64,000 bases of DNA from Microthrixaceae bacterium (GTDB lineage: Bacteria > Actinomycetota > Acidimicrobiia > Acidimicrobiales > Iamiaceae). The stretch covers positions 248,001 through 312,000 of the forward strand of contig JADJDU010000001.1 in NCBI GenBank assembly GCA_016702505.1, given 5' to 3'. Shown here piece by piece: positions 32,938 to 41,452 of the stretch. A model generated the notes under the pieces. It did not search any database, had not been told where the DNA came from, and worked only from the letters and a program-made list of their open reading frames with translations. The position numbers and the translations under genes were made by a program. Positions within the stretch are counted from its first letter, which is position 1. Each line of letters begins with the position of its first letter.

Positions 32938-35478
32938 GTGGCCAATCCACGCATGACCGCCGAGATCGGCCGGGTGCTGGGCGGGCGGTACCGGCTGGTC
33001 GCGCCGATCGGCATGGGCGCCTCTGCCCAGGTTTTCCTGGCTGACGACGTACGCCTCCGTCGTCGCGTCGCCGTGAAGATGCTTCACGACGCCTTGGCCG
33101 ATGACGCCGAGTTCCTGCGGCGGTTCGCGGCCGAAGCCCGAGCCGCGGCGGCCTTGAACCACCCCAACGTGATGGCGGTGTACGACTGGGGAGACGACGA
33201 GGTCGCCTTCATCGTCACCGAATACCTGGCCGGGGGAAGCCTGCGGGCCTTGCTCGACGCCGGTCACCTGCTGACTCCGTCGCAGGCTCTCACCGTAGGC
33301 CTCGATGCCACCAGGGCCCTCGACTACGCCCATCGGCGTGGTTTCGTCCACCGGGACATCAAGCCGGCCAACCTCCTCTTCGGTGAAGAACAGCGTCTGC
33401 GCATCGCCGACTTCGGGCTGGCTCGGGCGTTGGCCGAGGCGGCGTGGACCGAGCCGGCGGGGGCGGTGCTGGGTACCGCCCGTTATGCCTCGCCCGAGCA
33501 GGCCAAGGGTGAGACCTTGACCGGCAAGGCCGACGTCTACTCGTTGGCCTTGGTGCTCATCGAGGCGGTGACCGGCATTGTGCCCTTCGTGGCCGACACC
33601 ACTCTGGGAACGCTCATGGCTCGCGTCGACCGCCAGTTGGTGGTGCCCGACGAGCTGGGCCCGTTGGTCGATGTGTTGACCCGAGCCGGTAACCCCGATC
33701 CTGCGGCGCGGATCGACGCCCGTACCCTGGCCGCGGGCTTGTTACGGGCGGCCAAAGCGCTGCCTCGACCCACCCCCTTGGCCCTGGCTGGAGCTTTGCC
33801 GCCTGCGGGTGTGGTCGCCGCTGATCTGGATCCCACGATGCACGGTGTCGGACCGGCCGATGGTCTCTTGGTTCAGGGCGCAGCGGTGGGCGCGTCGGCG
33901 GTGGCCCAGTCGGGGTCGGATCGGTCTGGTCTCACCGCTGAGGACCTGGACCTCGACCCGCCCGACTGGGTGAGCCGGGTGGAACCGGTCGAGCTCCAAC
34001 CGGTCGAGCTCGACGCCGTCGACGTCGACGCGGTCGACCCAGGGGATGGTCCCGGCGGTGCCGCTGTGCCATCTGTCCGTGGCGATGGCGACGGCGACGG
34101 CATTGGCGACGGTGACGGCATTGGCGACGGTGATGAACACGGCGACACGGTCGTGGTCGATTCCGACGGGTCGGGGCCCCGAGGTGAGGACCTGGGCATC
34201 GACCCCGAGCCTCACCCCGAGCGGGTGGTGGTAGATCTCCGCGGCGATGCCGAAGGACTGGGAGATCACGACCTCACCGATCCCGACGGTACGAACGGTT
34301 CCGACCCGGCTCTGGAGTCCGAGCAGGCTTCGCGCCACGGTGAGCTGGCTGTGGTCGGTGCCGGCAGCGGTGCCGAACCAACCTGGGCCGACACCGGTGA
34401 CGGGCACGTCTCCGAGGACCCCGTCGACCGGGTCGTGGATTCCAGCGCCACCGCATTCGTACCGCCGGTGCGCATTGACGACTACGCCTTCGACCAGCCC
34501 GATGCCGTCGACCCCGAGGCGGGCGTTACGTCGGGTGGCGGCTTCCAGGCCGAGGCCGGGTCACGTCGACGCCGCCGTTGGCCATGGGCAGTGGTCGCTG
34601 TGGTGGTCTTGGCCGGTGGCGGGGGCGTGGCTGCGGCCACGCTGGTGGACCGGGACCCGGTCCCGCCCGAGCCGGCGTTGGTGCTGCCCCTGCCCGATCT
34701 GACCAACCTCAGCCTCGACGAGGCGCGGGCGTTGATATCGGCTGGTGGGTGGAAGCTGGGCCCACTGACCGAGCGCCGCCAGGACGACACGTTCAAGGGC
34801 CAGGTGCTGGCATCCTCGCCCACGGCCGGGGCCCGAGTCGGGTTGGGTGACACCGTCGACTTGACGGTGTCGGCGGGCCAGAAGATCTACCCGATCCCGT
34901 TGGACGCCTTGAACGACGTCACGGTCGAAGATGCCACCGCCGCGCTGGCCGAGGTCGGTTTCGCCATCGACTCCTCGGGTCAGGCATATCACGAAGATGT
35001 GGAGCAAGGGCGGGTTATCGGGGCGGTTCCAGGCACCAGTGAGCGGGCCGAGCGGGGTAGCACCATCGGTGTCGAGGTGTCTCGGGGGCCGCGGCCCCGG
35101 ACCGTGCCGGCCGGGTTGGTCGGCGGTACCGAGTCGTCTGCCCGAGAGGCCCTGGAGGCGGTTCAGCTCCAGATGGCCAAGGTCGGCACCTATAGCGACG
35201 ATGTTCCCGAGGGTCAGGTCATCTCGGTGTTGCCCCGTTCGGGCGAGACCGTGCCCCGAGGTAGCCAGGTGAGCGTCGAGGTGTCCCTCGGCCCCGAGCT
35301 TCGGAGGGTGCCCGATGTGAGCCGGGCATCGAGCCTCACCGAAGCGGCCGCAATGCTCACCAACGCCGGGTTCGAGGCGGCGGTCAGCGGGTCGGCCACC
35401 GGTCGACCTCGGCGCACCAACCCGCCGGCGGGCACCATGGCCCGTCCTGGGACCACCGTGACCATCATCATGGGCTGA
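32938..35478 (+). CDS. PASTA-domain Ser/Thr protein kinase (PknB-like)
   Basis: 846-residue transmembrane kinase that senses cell-wall fragments. The kinase domain spans residues about 15-280: glycine loop IGMGASAQV, VAVKML with Lys47, His138-Arg-Asp140 (HRDIKPAN), DFGLARA and GTARYASPEQA. A long acidic linker (about 280-545) includes Gly-Asp repeats from an 18-bp DNA repeat near 34099. A membrane helix follows at about 545-566, then four PASTA domains to the C-terminus (for example LTNLSLDEARALISAGGWKL and DVSRASSLTEAAAMLTNAGF). Layout matches actinobacterial PknB, which controls growth and peptidoglycan synthesis, but the usual division-gene neighbours are missing here. Confidence 0.93.
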   Translation: MANPRMTAEIGRVLGGRYRLVAPIGMGASAQVFLADDVRLRRRVAVKMLHDALADDAEFLRRFAAEARAAAALNHPNVMAVYDWGDDEVAFIVTEYLAGGSLRALLDAGHLLTPSQALTVGLDATRALDYAHRRGFVHRDIKPANLLFGEEQRLRIADFGLARALAEAAWTEPAGAVLGTARYASPEQAKGETLTGKADVYSLALVLIEAVTGIVPFVADTTLGTLMARVDRQLVVPDELGPLVDVLTRAGNPDPAARIDARTLAAGLLRAAKALPRPTPLALAGALPPAGVVAADLDPTMHGVGPADGLLVQGAAVGASAVAQSGSDRSGLTAEDLDLDPPDWVSRVEPVELQPVELDAVDVDAVDPGDGPGGAAVPSVRGDGDGDGIGDGDGIGDGDEHGDTVVVDSDGSGPRGEDLGIDPEPHPERVVVDLRGDAEGLGDHDLTDPDGTNGSDPALESEQASRHGELAVVGAGSGAEPTWADTGDGHVSEDPVDRVVDSSATAFVPPVRIDDYAFDQPDAVDPEAGVTSGGGFQAEAGSRRRRRWPWAVVAVVVLAGGGGVAAATLVDRDPVPPEPALVLPLPDLTNLSLDEARALISAGGWKLGPLTERRQDDTFKGQVLASSPTAGARVGLGDTVDLTVSAGQKIYPIPLDALNDVTVEDATAALAEVGFAIDSSGQAYHEDVEQGRVIGAVPGTSERAERGSTIGVEVSRGPRPRTVPAGLVGGTESSAREALEAVQLQMAKVGTYSDDVPEGQVISVLPRSGETVPRGSQVSVEVSLGPELRRVPDVSRASSLTEAAAMLTNAGFEAAVSGSATGRPRRTNPPAGTMARPGTTVTIIMG
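34099..34134 (+). repeat. 18-bp tandem repeat in the kinase linker
   Basis: Two copies of GGCATTGGCGACGGTGA(C/T), encoding Gly-Ile-Gly-Asp-Gly-Asp in the disordered linker. Confidence 0.75.
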
Positions 35479-35542
35479 GGAGACGTGCCGAGGCGAGAGC
35501 TGGGTCGTCAACGCGGCCAGTAGGTCGAATCCTGGAAGGAGG

Positions 35543-35562
35543 ACTTGACCCGCGGGTCAAGT
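35543..35562 (+). promoter_or_regulatory. Palindromic operator in the MFS transporter promoter
   Basis: Perfect 20-bp palindrome ACTTGACCCGCGGGTCAAGT. It ends on the first base of the -10 box TAGCCT (35562-35567), which is 7 nt before the transporter ATG. The core TTGACCCGNGGGTCAA recurs at 38256-38275 in front of the TetR gene, so both are probably bound by that regulator. Confidence 0.85.
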
Positions 35563-35574
35563 AGCCTCGGATAA

Positions 35575-37064
35575 ATGGCAGAACCAGCGCACCACGGTGT
35601 GGATCCGCAGGTTCATGCCCGTCGCTGGTGGATCCTGGCCACGGTCCTGTCGGGCCTGTTCGCGGTGAATGTGACCATCACGATCCTGGCGGTGTCGATC
35701 CATCGCATCGCCAAGGAGTTCGGGACCACCGAAGCCACCATGACCTGGGTGGTCACCGGTCCCATGTTGGCCTTCGGGGTGGTTGGCCCGTTAGTGGGCA
35801 AGCTGGGCGACCGTCTGGGCCACCGTCGCCTGTTCATGTGGGGCATGGTGGGTGTGATCGTCACGGCAGTGGCATCGGCGGTGGCGTGGAGCGCTGGAAC
35901 GTTGATCGTGTTCCGTGTGCTCGGTGCCGTGGAAGGCGCGGCGACGGGGCCGGCATCATTTGCCATCGTCAGCCGGGTCTTCGCCGAGAAGGAACGGGTG
36001 AAGGCCTTGGGGTACTGGACCATGGTCGGCGCCGGTGGGCCGGTGGTGGGTGTGGTGGCCGGTGGTCCCTTGGTCGAGGCCTTCGGTTGGCGGGTTCTGT
36101 TTCTGCTTCAAATCCCAATCGCGGTAGCTGCGTTGGCGCTGGCCTGGCGACTGCTGCCCGAGACACCCAAGCACCGTGAAGGTCGTCTCGACGTGGCTGG
36201 AGCGGCGCTGCTGGCAGTCACGGTGGCGCCCTTGCTCTACTCGATCAGTGAAGCGACCAGGCTCGGTTGGACCCACCCCGGGGTGCTGGCCGGTCTAGCT
36301 GTAACCCCGCTCGCCGCCGTTGGATTCGTTCGGGTCGAACGTCGGGCCGAGAGCCCACTGCTGCCCTTGCACTACCTACGTCGACGCGGGTTCACCTTCG
36401 CCATCGTCACCCAGGCCAACCTCAACGCCGCATACATGGGTTCCTTCATTCTCACGCCACTGCTGTTGCAGAACGTCCTCGGTTACACCGAGACCAGGAC
36501 CGGGTTGGTCAGCATCGCCCGTCCGCTGGCCTTCGCCCTGGCCGGTCCGGTGGCCGGGCTCGTAGTGGCGCGGGTGGGGGCCAGGTGGGCGGCAACCGCT
36601 GGAGCGGTGGCAGTGGTCATGGCCATGGGGTGGATGGCCACCTTGGGCGAGAGTTCGGCGGTGATCGTGATCATGGGGGCGCTGGCCCTGGCCGGTGTGG
36701 GCATGGGCATCGCCATGCCGCCACTGTCGGCGGCGGTCACCGCGTCGGTCGAACCCCGGGACCTGGGGATCGCGGGCGCCTCCCAGCAGATGGTGAACCA
36801 GGTGGGCGTGGTGGTGGGCATCACCGTGATGCAGATGGTGCAGCAGAGCCGGGTGGCCTCGGTGGGGCTGGGCCCAGCTACCACTGGGGTTACCTCACCG
36901 GGTTGGCGTTGGCCCTGGTCGCAGTGGCGACGGCACCGCGCATCTCTTCGCCGTCGAGGGCCACCGTGGTGGCGGAGGGCAACTCCGGCGACCCTGTCCT
37001 GGGCCCGGCCCCGGACGCGTCTCGGCCCGGCCGTGTTGGCCGGGCCGAGACCGTCAACCGATAG
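35575..37064 (+). pseudogene. MFS drug/metabolite efflux transporter (DHA2-like), single frameshift
   Basis: Predicted multidrug-type MFS transporter, about 496 residues and 13-14 helices after repair. The first helices include VLSGLFAVNVTITILAVSIHRIAKEF, motif A appears as GPLVGKLGDRLGHRRLF, and motif C as GPASFAIVSRVF to GPVVGVVAGGPLVEAFGWRVLF. Near 36872 one base is missing in GGGCCCAGC: restoring it gives SYHWGYLTGLALALVAVATA, a proper last helix, and an end at 37064. Without it the frame runs into the next gene. A sequence error is more likely than decay. Controlled by the palindrome upstream, which it shares with the TetR gene. Substrate unknown. Confidence 0.85.
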
Positions 37065-37092
37065 TGATGCGAGCGTGACGCTCGCCTCTGGA

Positions 37093-37500
37093 TCAGTCGG
37101 TGATGGCGTTGATGCGCTCAGCGATCTGCTGGGCGGTGGCATCGGGTGTGGCGGACTGCATGGCCATCAGCTTGGTCATATCGCCCTGGACCTTGATCTT
37201 GCCGGCCATGAAGGCCTGCATGCCGGCCTGGGGGTTGCCCTCGACCAGGATCGCCTTGGCCACCTCGTATTCCAGGGTGACGGTCAGGTCTGGTCCTTCG
37301 AGGTGACCGATGTCCATGTTCATGTCACCGTCGGTGGTGTCCATGTGGGCGTCGATCGGCTCGGCCGACACGTCCTCTGGGGCACCGGTGATGATCAGGT
37401 TCATCCTCATCTTGTGTGGCGGTGCTCCCCCTTGCCCCTTGAACTCCTCACGGATGGCGGTAGCGGCCTCGAGCCACTCGGCGCTGAGAAACTTCGACAA
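37093..37500 (-). CDS. SCP2 sterol-carrier domain protein
   Basis: 135-residue SCP2-like protein, a lipid-binding fold without catalytic residues. KFLSAEWLEAATAIREEF is the usual start, and a beta-sheet with MNLIITGAPEDV, MDIGHLEGPDLTVTLEYEVAKAILVEGNPQAGMQAFMAGKIKVQGD matches SCP2, including the M-A-G-K-I-K-V-x-G-D-M signature. The TTG at 37500 is preferred to the GTG at 37539 because GAGGAGG lies 6 nt before it. It sits between the convergent MFS gene and the tetR gene, on the latter's strand, so it may be co-expressed with tetR and bind a lipid-like ligand. Confidence 0.85.
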   Translation of the reverse strand: MSKFLSAEWLEAATAIREEFKGQGGAPPHKMRMNLIITGAPEDVSAEPIDAHMDTTDGDMNMDIGHLEGPDLTVTLEYEVAKAILVEGNPQAGMQAFMAGKIKVQGDMTKLMAMQSATPDATAQQIAERINAITD

Positions 37501-37585
37501 CTTGTCCTCCTCGGACGTTCTGACCCACGCCCCTTGCACGTGGGTGGCGGAACGATAACCGAGGTCAGGTCGTGGCGGGAGCCGT

Positions 37586-38236
37586 TCAGGCCGTGTCGGC
37601 AGTCAGGAGCGGCACGGCCAACACTCGGCGGGCCACCTTCTCGTGGCTGGCCAGCGAGCACACCACGAACCGGCCCACGAAGGCGGCCAGCTCGTCGACC
37701 GGTGTGGGGATGCGTCCGGTGCGGTGCAGGTGCCCGTAGAGACCGACGGTGCTGACCACCCCATAGGCCAGGAGGTCGACGTTCTCGTCTCGCACGGTTC
37801 CCTCAGAGATGGCCCGGCGTAGGAGGGCGGCCATGTCTCGGGTGTGGATCTCGGTTCCCTTGCGGAGTTCGTCGGCGAACTGCTTGTCCAGGTTCTCCAC
37901 CTCCAGCAGGGCGAAGAAGTTGGCGTAGTTGGCCATGTAGCGCACCGAGGCCTCGGTGCCCTGGCGGATCTGCAGCAGCGGATCGGCGTTGCGGTCCATG
38001 GCCTGGGCTTGGAACTGGCGCAGTCGCAGCCGGTTCAACTCCACCAGTTCCCGGAACAGGGCCTCCTTGTTCTCGAAGTACCAGTAGAAGAGGCCTTTGG
38101 CCACGCCTGCGGATCGGACGATGTCGGCCACGCGGGTGTCGGCGAAACCGCGTTCGGCGAACAGCTCGGCGGCGTGGTCGAGGAGCTGCTGCTTGCGCTC
38201 CTGACCCTGCGCGGTGAGTTGGCGCTGATCGGTCAC
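37586..38236 (-). CDS. TetR-family transcriptional regulator
   Basis: 216 residues. The N-terminal helix-turn-helix is AAELFAERGFADTRVADIVRSAGVAKGLFYWYFENKEALF, textbook TetR (the segment is given as motif positions 18-57). The all-helical C-terminal domain should bind a hydrophobic ligand. A near-perfect palindrome CCTTGACCC-GT-GGGTCAAGG lies 20 bp upstream of the GTG start, and the same core is at the MFS promoter 2.7 kb away. The likely circuit is self-repression plus repression of the exporter, relieved by its substrate. Confidence 0.9.
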   Translation of the reverse strand: MTDQRQLTAQGQERKQQLLDHAAELFAERGFADTRVADIVRSAGVAKGLFYWYFENKEALFRELVELNRLRLRQFQAQAMDRNADPLLQIRQGTEASVRYMANYANFFALLEVENLDKQFADELRKGTEIHTRDMAALLRRAISEGTVRDENVDLLAYGVVSTVGLYGHLHRTGRIPTPVDELAAFVGRFVVCSLASHEKVARRVLAVPLLTADTA

Positions 38237-38255
38237 GGCGGTCAGTCGATCACCC

Positions 38256-38275
38256 CCTTGACCCGTGGGTCAAGG
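38256..38275 (-). promoter_or_regulatory. Palindromic operator upstream of tetR
   Basis: CCTTGACCCGTGGGTCAAGG, symmetric except for one base pair at the centre. Its 16-bp core differs by one base from the operator at the MFS promoter. Confidence 0.85.
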
Positions 38276-38470
38276 ACGGTGCGGTCGGGGCGGCCCTCCG
38301 CCGTGCAAGGCCAGGTGGATGATCCGGTTCGTGAGCAGCCCACCTTGCACCCACACCCGCATCGATCCTGCACGTTGTGATCGTGAACCACATCTCTTCG
38401 TCCGATGTGATTGATTGTCTGACCGTCGGTCGACGTGGACCGGCCATCGAACTTCGTTGGAGCAGCACCC

Positions 38471-39238
38471 ATGACCTCGTCATTGCCAGAGAACCTGATC
38501 CCTGGAGCCGAACCCTGGTCCCATGCCGGTGGCCCGTCTGGGGCGTTGGTGCTCCACGGCTTCACCGGAAACCCGGGTTCCATGCGAGGCGTGGCCGAGG
38601 CCTTGGCCGCTGCCGGTTTCACCGTGGAGATGCCGCTCCTGCCCGGGCACGGCACCGTGGTCGAGGACCTGATCAAGACGACCTGGTCGGACTGGCTGGC
38701 CACCGCCGAGGCCGCGTACCAGGACCTGGTCGGCCGCTGTGAGCAGGTGGTGGTGGTGGGCTTGTCCATGGGCGGGGCCCTGACCGCCTGGTTGGGTTCT
38801 GAGCACCCAGAGATTGCCGGACTCGTGTTCGTCAACGCCATCGTCAGCGAACCCGAAGGGATGCGGGCTGCGGTCACCGAGGTGTTGGCCACCGGGGCCG
38901 ATCGCATCCCCGGCATCGGCTCGGACATCGCCCGCCCCGACGTGGTGGAGACCGCCTACGCCGACACGCCGTTGGCCCCCCTGATCTCGTTGTTCGAAGC
39001 TGGCGAGGCGCTGGGCGACCGGCTGAGCCGTATCTCCTCACCGGCGCTCATCTTCACCAGTCCCCAAGATCACGTGGTACCACCGGTCAACTCGGACATC
39101 CTGGCTGCGGCCGTTACCGGCCCGGTCGAACGCATACGCCTGGACCGCAGCTTCCACGTAGCCACCCTGGACTACGACGCGGCGGTGGTCGAGTCGGCCA
39201 CGGTCGAGTTCGCCCTCAAGGTGACCGCCGGCGCCTGA
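38471..39238 (+). CDS. Alpha/beta-hydrolase (carboxylesterase / monoacylglycerol-lipase-like)
   Basis: 255-residue serine hydrolase. GALVLHGFTGNPGSMRGVAEAL gives the oxyanion-hole HGFTG, the nucleophile elbow is GLSMGG, the acid is in SPQDHVVP, and the catalytic His is in RSFHVATLDYD. This set is typical of Est30-like carboxylesterases and bacterial monoacylglycerol lipases, which are small cytosolic esterases. ATG 38471 is chosen over an in-frame ATG at 38435, giving a normal family length. It is divergent from tetR, and the operator between them could affect both, though it lies much closer to tetR. Confidence 0.88.
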   Translation: MTSSLPENLIPGAEPWSHAGGPSGALVLHGFTGNPGSMRGVAEALAAAGFTVEMPLLPGHGTVVEDLIKTTWSDWLATAEAAYQDLVGRCEQVVVVGLSMGGALTAWLGSEHPEIAGLVFVNAIVSEPEGMRAAVTEVLATGADRIPGIGSDIARPDVVETAYADTPLAPLISLFEAGEALGDRLSRISSPALIFTSPQDHVVPPVNSDILAAAVTGPVERIRLDRSFHVATLDYDAAVVESATVEFALKVTAGA

Positions 39239-39267
39239 CCGTCCCGGCTCGGTGTTCGCCCATGAAG

Positions 39268-39366
39268 GGCGAGCCGACCCATTAATACGGCATGGCTAAA
39301 CCGAGGCGAAGCCTCGGTCTGGTCAGCTTTGCAGCGACGACGGCTGGAGCTATCCGCTCGGACCTT
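39268..39366 (+). repeat. Dispersed intergenic repeat, family B, copy 3
   Basis: Begins 29 nt after the hydrolase stop: GCGAGCCGACCCAT, CGGCATGGCTAAA, hairpin CCGAGGC-GAA-GCCTCGG (39301-39317), then GCAGCGACGACGGCTGGAGC. Same orientation as copies 1 and 4. Confidence 0.8.
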
Positions 39367-39456
39367 GAGGGCATCTGGATCCCCCGACCGGCCCGATCGA
39401 GCCCCCGTCATGCGCGAGGCCGAGGGCGGGCTGACCGGGTCAGGACAGGGGTGGCC

Positions 39457-39462
39457 TACGAT
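39457..39462 (+). promoter_or_regulatory. Putative -10 box, leaderless start of gatC
   Basis: TACGAT, 7 nt before the gatC ATG at 39470. It would drive gatC-gatA and perhaps gatB. Confidence 0.5.
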
Positions 39463-39469
39463 CGCTGGC

Positions 39470-39769
39470 ATGTCTCGCATATCCCGTGACGACGTCGTAC
39501 ACGTCGCCCGCCTGGCCCGGCTGGAGCTGGCCGAGTCCGAGGTGGAGACCTTCACCGGCCAACTCGCCGCCATCCTCGATCACGCCGAGGACGTGGCGGC
39601 CCTGGATCTGGCCGGGGTCGAACCGACATCTCACCCGGTTCCCCTCATCAACGTGCTCCGCTCCGATGAGGCCGGCCCCACCTTGACCAATGCTGATGCC
39701 CTGGCCAGCGCGCCTCAGGCCGAATCGGGCCGGTTCCGTGTCCCCACCATCTTGGGAGAAGAACCGTGA
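39470..39769 (+). CDS. gatC: Asp/Glu-tRNA amidotransferase subunit C
   Basis: 99-residue GatC, the small subunit that braces GatA and GatB. RDDVVHVARLARLELAESEV is the family start, and TSHPVPLINVLRSDEAGP with a C-terminal FRVPTILGEEP completes it. The complex amidates Asp-tRNA(Asn) and/or Glu-tRNA(Gln), needed where the matching tRNA synthetase is missing. ATG 39470 sits 7 nt behind TACGAT. A GTG overlap (4 bp) leads straight into gatA. Confidence 0.93.
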   Translation: MSRISRDDVVHVARLARLELAESEVETFTGQLAAILDHAEDVAALDLAGVEPTSHPVPLINVLRSDEAGPTLTNADALASAPQAESGRFRVPTILGEEP

Positions 39770-41214
39770 ACGGCTCCCACGTCGACACCGCAGTGGCCAT
39801 CGCCGCCGTTGTTCGAGTCGGTAAACGTTCGGCCCGGGAGGTCCTCGAAGGTCACTTGGCTGCCATCGAGGCGGCCGAACCCGAGATCCATGCCTTCAAC
39901 CTGGTGACGGCGGACGCGGCCCGCTCGGCCGCCGATGAGATCGACCGTCGGGTGGCGGCCGGCGAGGACCCCGGTCCGTTGGCCGGCGTTCCGGTGGCCA
40001 TCAAGGACAACCTGTGCACCCGGGGCGTGGCCACCACGTGCTCGTCTCGGATTCTGGAAGGCTGGATTCCCCCCTACGACGCCACCGTCGTGGAGTTGCT
40101 GAACGCGGCGGGTGCCGTGTCGGTGGGCAAGACCAACCTCGACGAGTTCGCCATGGGCAGCTCCACCGAGAACTCCGCCTTCGGTCCCACCCGCAACCCC
40201 CGTGACACGACTCGGGTACCCGGCGGTTCCTCGGGTGGGTCGGCGGCTGCGGTGGCGGCCGGGTTCGCCCCGCTGTCTCTGGGCTCCGACACCGGCGGAT
40301 CGATCCGCCAGCCCGCGGCGCTGTGCGGCGTGGTGGGCGTGAAACCCACCTACGGCGTGGTCAGCCGCTACGGGTTGGTGGCCTTCGCGTCCTCGCTGGA
40401 CCAGATCGGGCCGTTCGCCACCACCGTGGCCGACGCCGCCCTCCTGTTGGACGTGATCTCCGGTCACGATCCCCGCGACGCCACCTCCATCCCCCAGGCG
40501 CCACCAGTAGTTTCAGACCATCTCGACGATGGCGTCCAAGGCCTTCGGGTCGGGCTGGTCTCCGAGTTGATGGGTGAGGGCATCGCCCCCGACGTGGCTG
40601 CCCGGGTCCGTCAAGCCGCCGACGCCCTCGCCGCGGCCGGTGCCGTGGTCGAGGAGGTGTCGGTCCCCGCTGTCACCTTCGGCCTGTCTGCCTACTACCT
40701 GATAGCGCCGGCTGAGGCTTCGAGCAACCTGGCCCGCTTCGACGGTGTCCGCTACGGGCTGCGCGTCGATGCCGCCACCACCAACGAGATGATGGTGGCC
40801 ACCCGTACCGCTGGGTTCGGAGACGAGGTGAAGCGTCGGATCATGCTCGGCACCTACGCCCTGTCGGCGGGCTACTACGACGCCTTCTACGGTCAGGCGC
40901 AGAAGGTGCGCACCCTGATCTGCAACGACTTCGCCGCCGCCTACGCCAAGGTGGACGTGTTGTTGTCGCCGACCTCACCCACCACGGCCTTCGAGTTGGG
41001 TGCCATCCACGACCCGCTCACCATGTACCTCAACGACATCTGCACCATCCCCACCAACCTGGCCGGTCACCCCGCCATGTCGGTTCCGTTCGGGACCGGA
41101 GACGACGGGCTGCCGGTCGGTGTCCAGATCCTGGCCCCCACCTTGGGGGAGGTAGCCATGTTCCGCGCCGCGTCGGTGGTTGAGGCGGCCGCAGTCGAAG
41201 CCGCCGCCCCATGA
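39766..41214 (+). CDS. gatA: Asp/Glu-tRNA amidotransferase subunit A
   Basis: 482-residue amidase-signature enzyme that frees ammonia from glutamine for tRNA amidation. The catalytic triad is Lys80 (VAIKDNL), cis-Ser155 (GGSSGGSAA) and Ser179 (DTGGSIRQ), with normal spacing. NEMMVATRTAGFGDEVKRRIMLGTY and the C-terminal PAMSVPFGTGDDGLPVGVQI are typical. GTG 39766 overlaps the end of gatC. Unlike M. tuberculosis, no pfkA-type gene separates gatA and gatB; a 238-bp non-coding stretch does. Confidence 0.96.
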   Translation: MNGSHVDTAVAIAAVVRVGKRSAREVLEGHLAAIEAAEPEIHAFNLVTADAARSAADEIDRRVAAGEDPGPLAGVPVAIKDNLCTRGVATTCSSRILEGWIPPYDATVVELLNAAGAVSVGKTNLDEFAMGSSTENSAFGPTRNPRDTTRVPGGSSGGSAAAVAAGFAPLSLGSDTGGSIRQPAALCGVVGVKPTYGVVSRYGLVAFASSLDQIGPFATTVADAALLLDVISGHDPRDATSIPQAPPVVSDHLDDGVQGLRVGLVSELMGEGIAPDVAARVRQAADALAAAGAVVEEVSVPAVTFGLSAYYLIAPAEASSNLARFDGVRYGLRVDAATTNEMMVATRTAGFGDEVKRRIMLGTYALSAGYYDAFYGQAQKVRTLICNDFAAAYAKVDVLLSPTSPTTAFELGAIHDPLTMYLNDICTIPTNLAGHPAMSVPFGTGDDGLPVGVQILAPTLGEVAMFRAASVVEAAAVEAAAP

Positions 41215-41452
41215 CCTCTCACCCAGTGATCCAGCCCCAGATCTCTTCTTGGGCAAGATCTGGTCGTATCGCGACCAGATCCGCCCCAGTAACCCACCAG
41301 CCCGGATCCCGAGTCGGTTCTTGGGCAAAGCCTGGCTGGGAAATAACCGCTCCAGCAGCAAGTTCAGGTCGACGTCGGTCGCTCAAGTCGCTAGGGCCGC
41401 GCCCGGGTTCCTCGAGAATGGCTGCCGCTGCCGTAGGCAATGAGGTGAACAG
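41215..41452. other. gatA-gatB intergenic region with hairpin and REP-like repeats
   Basis: 238 bp without a gene. It holds two direct copies of a TTCTTGGGCAAG element (41245-41260 and 41317-41330) and a perfect 10-bp hairpin GATCTGGTCG / CGACCAGATC at 41257-41281 with loop TATCG. The first element overlaps the left arm of the hairpin. Related elements flank the nuclease gene at 43399. The hairpin might attenuate gatB or process the operon mRNA; no T-run follows. Confidence 0.7.

Noticed and set aside
35545..35550. TTGACC as the -35 of the MFS promoter
   Set aside because: It is 11 bp from the -10 and is part of the palindrome; treated as operator sequence.
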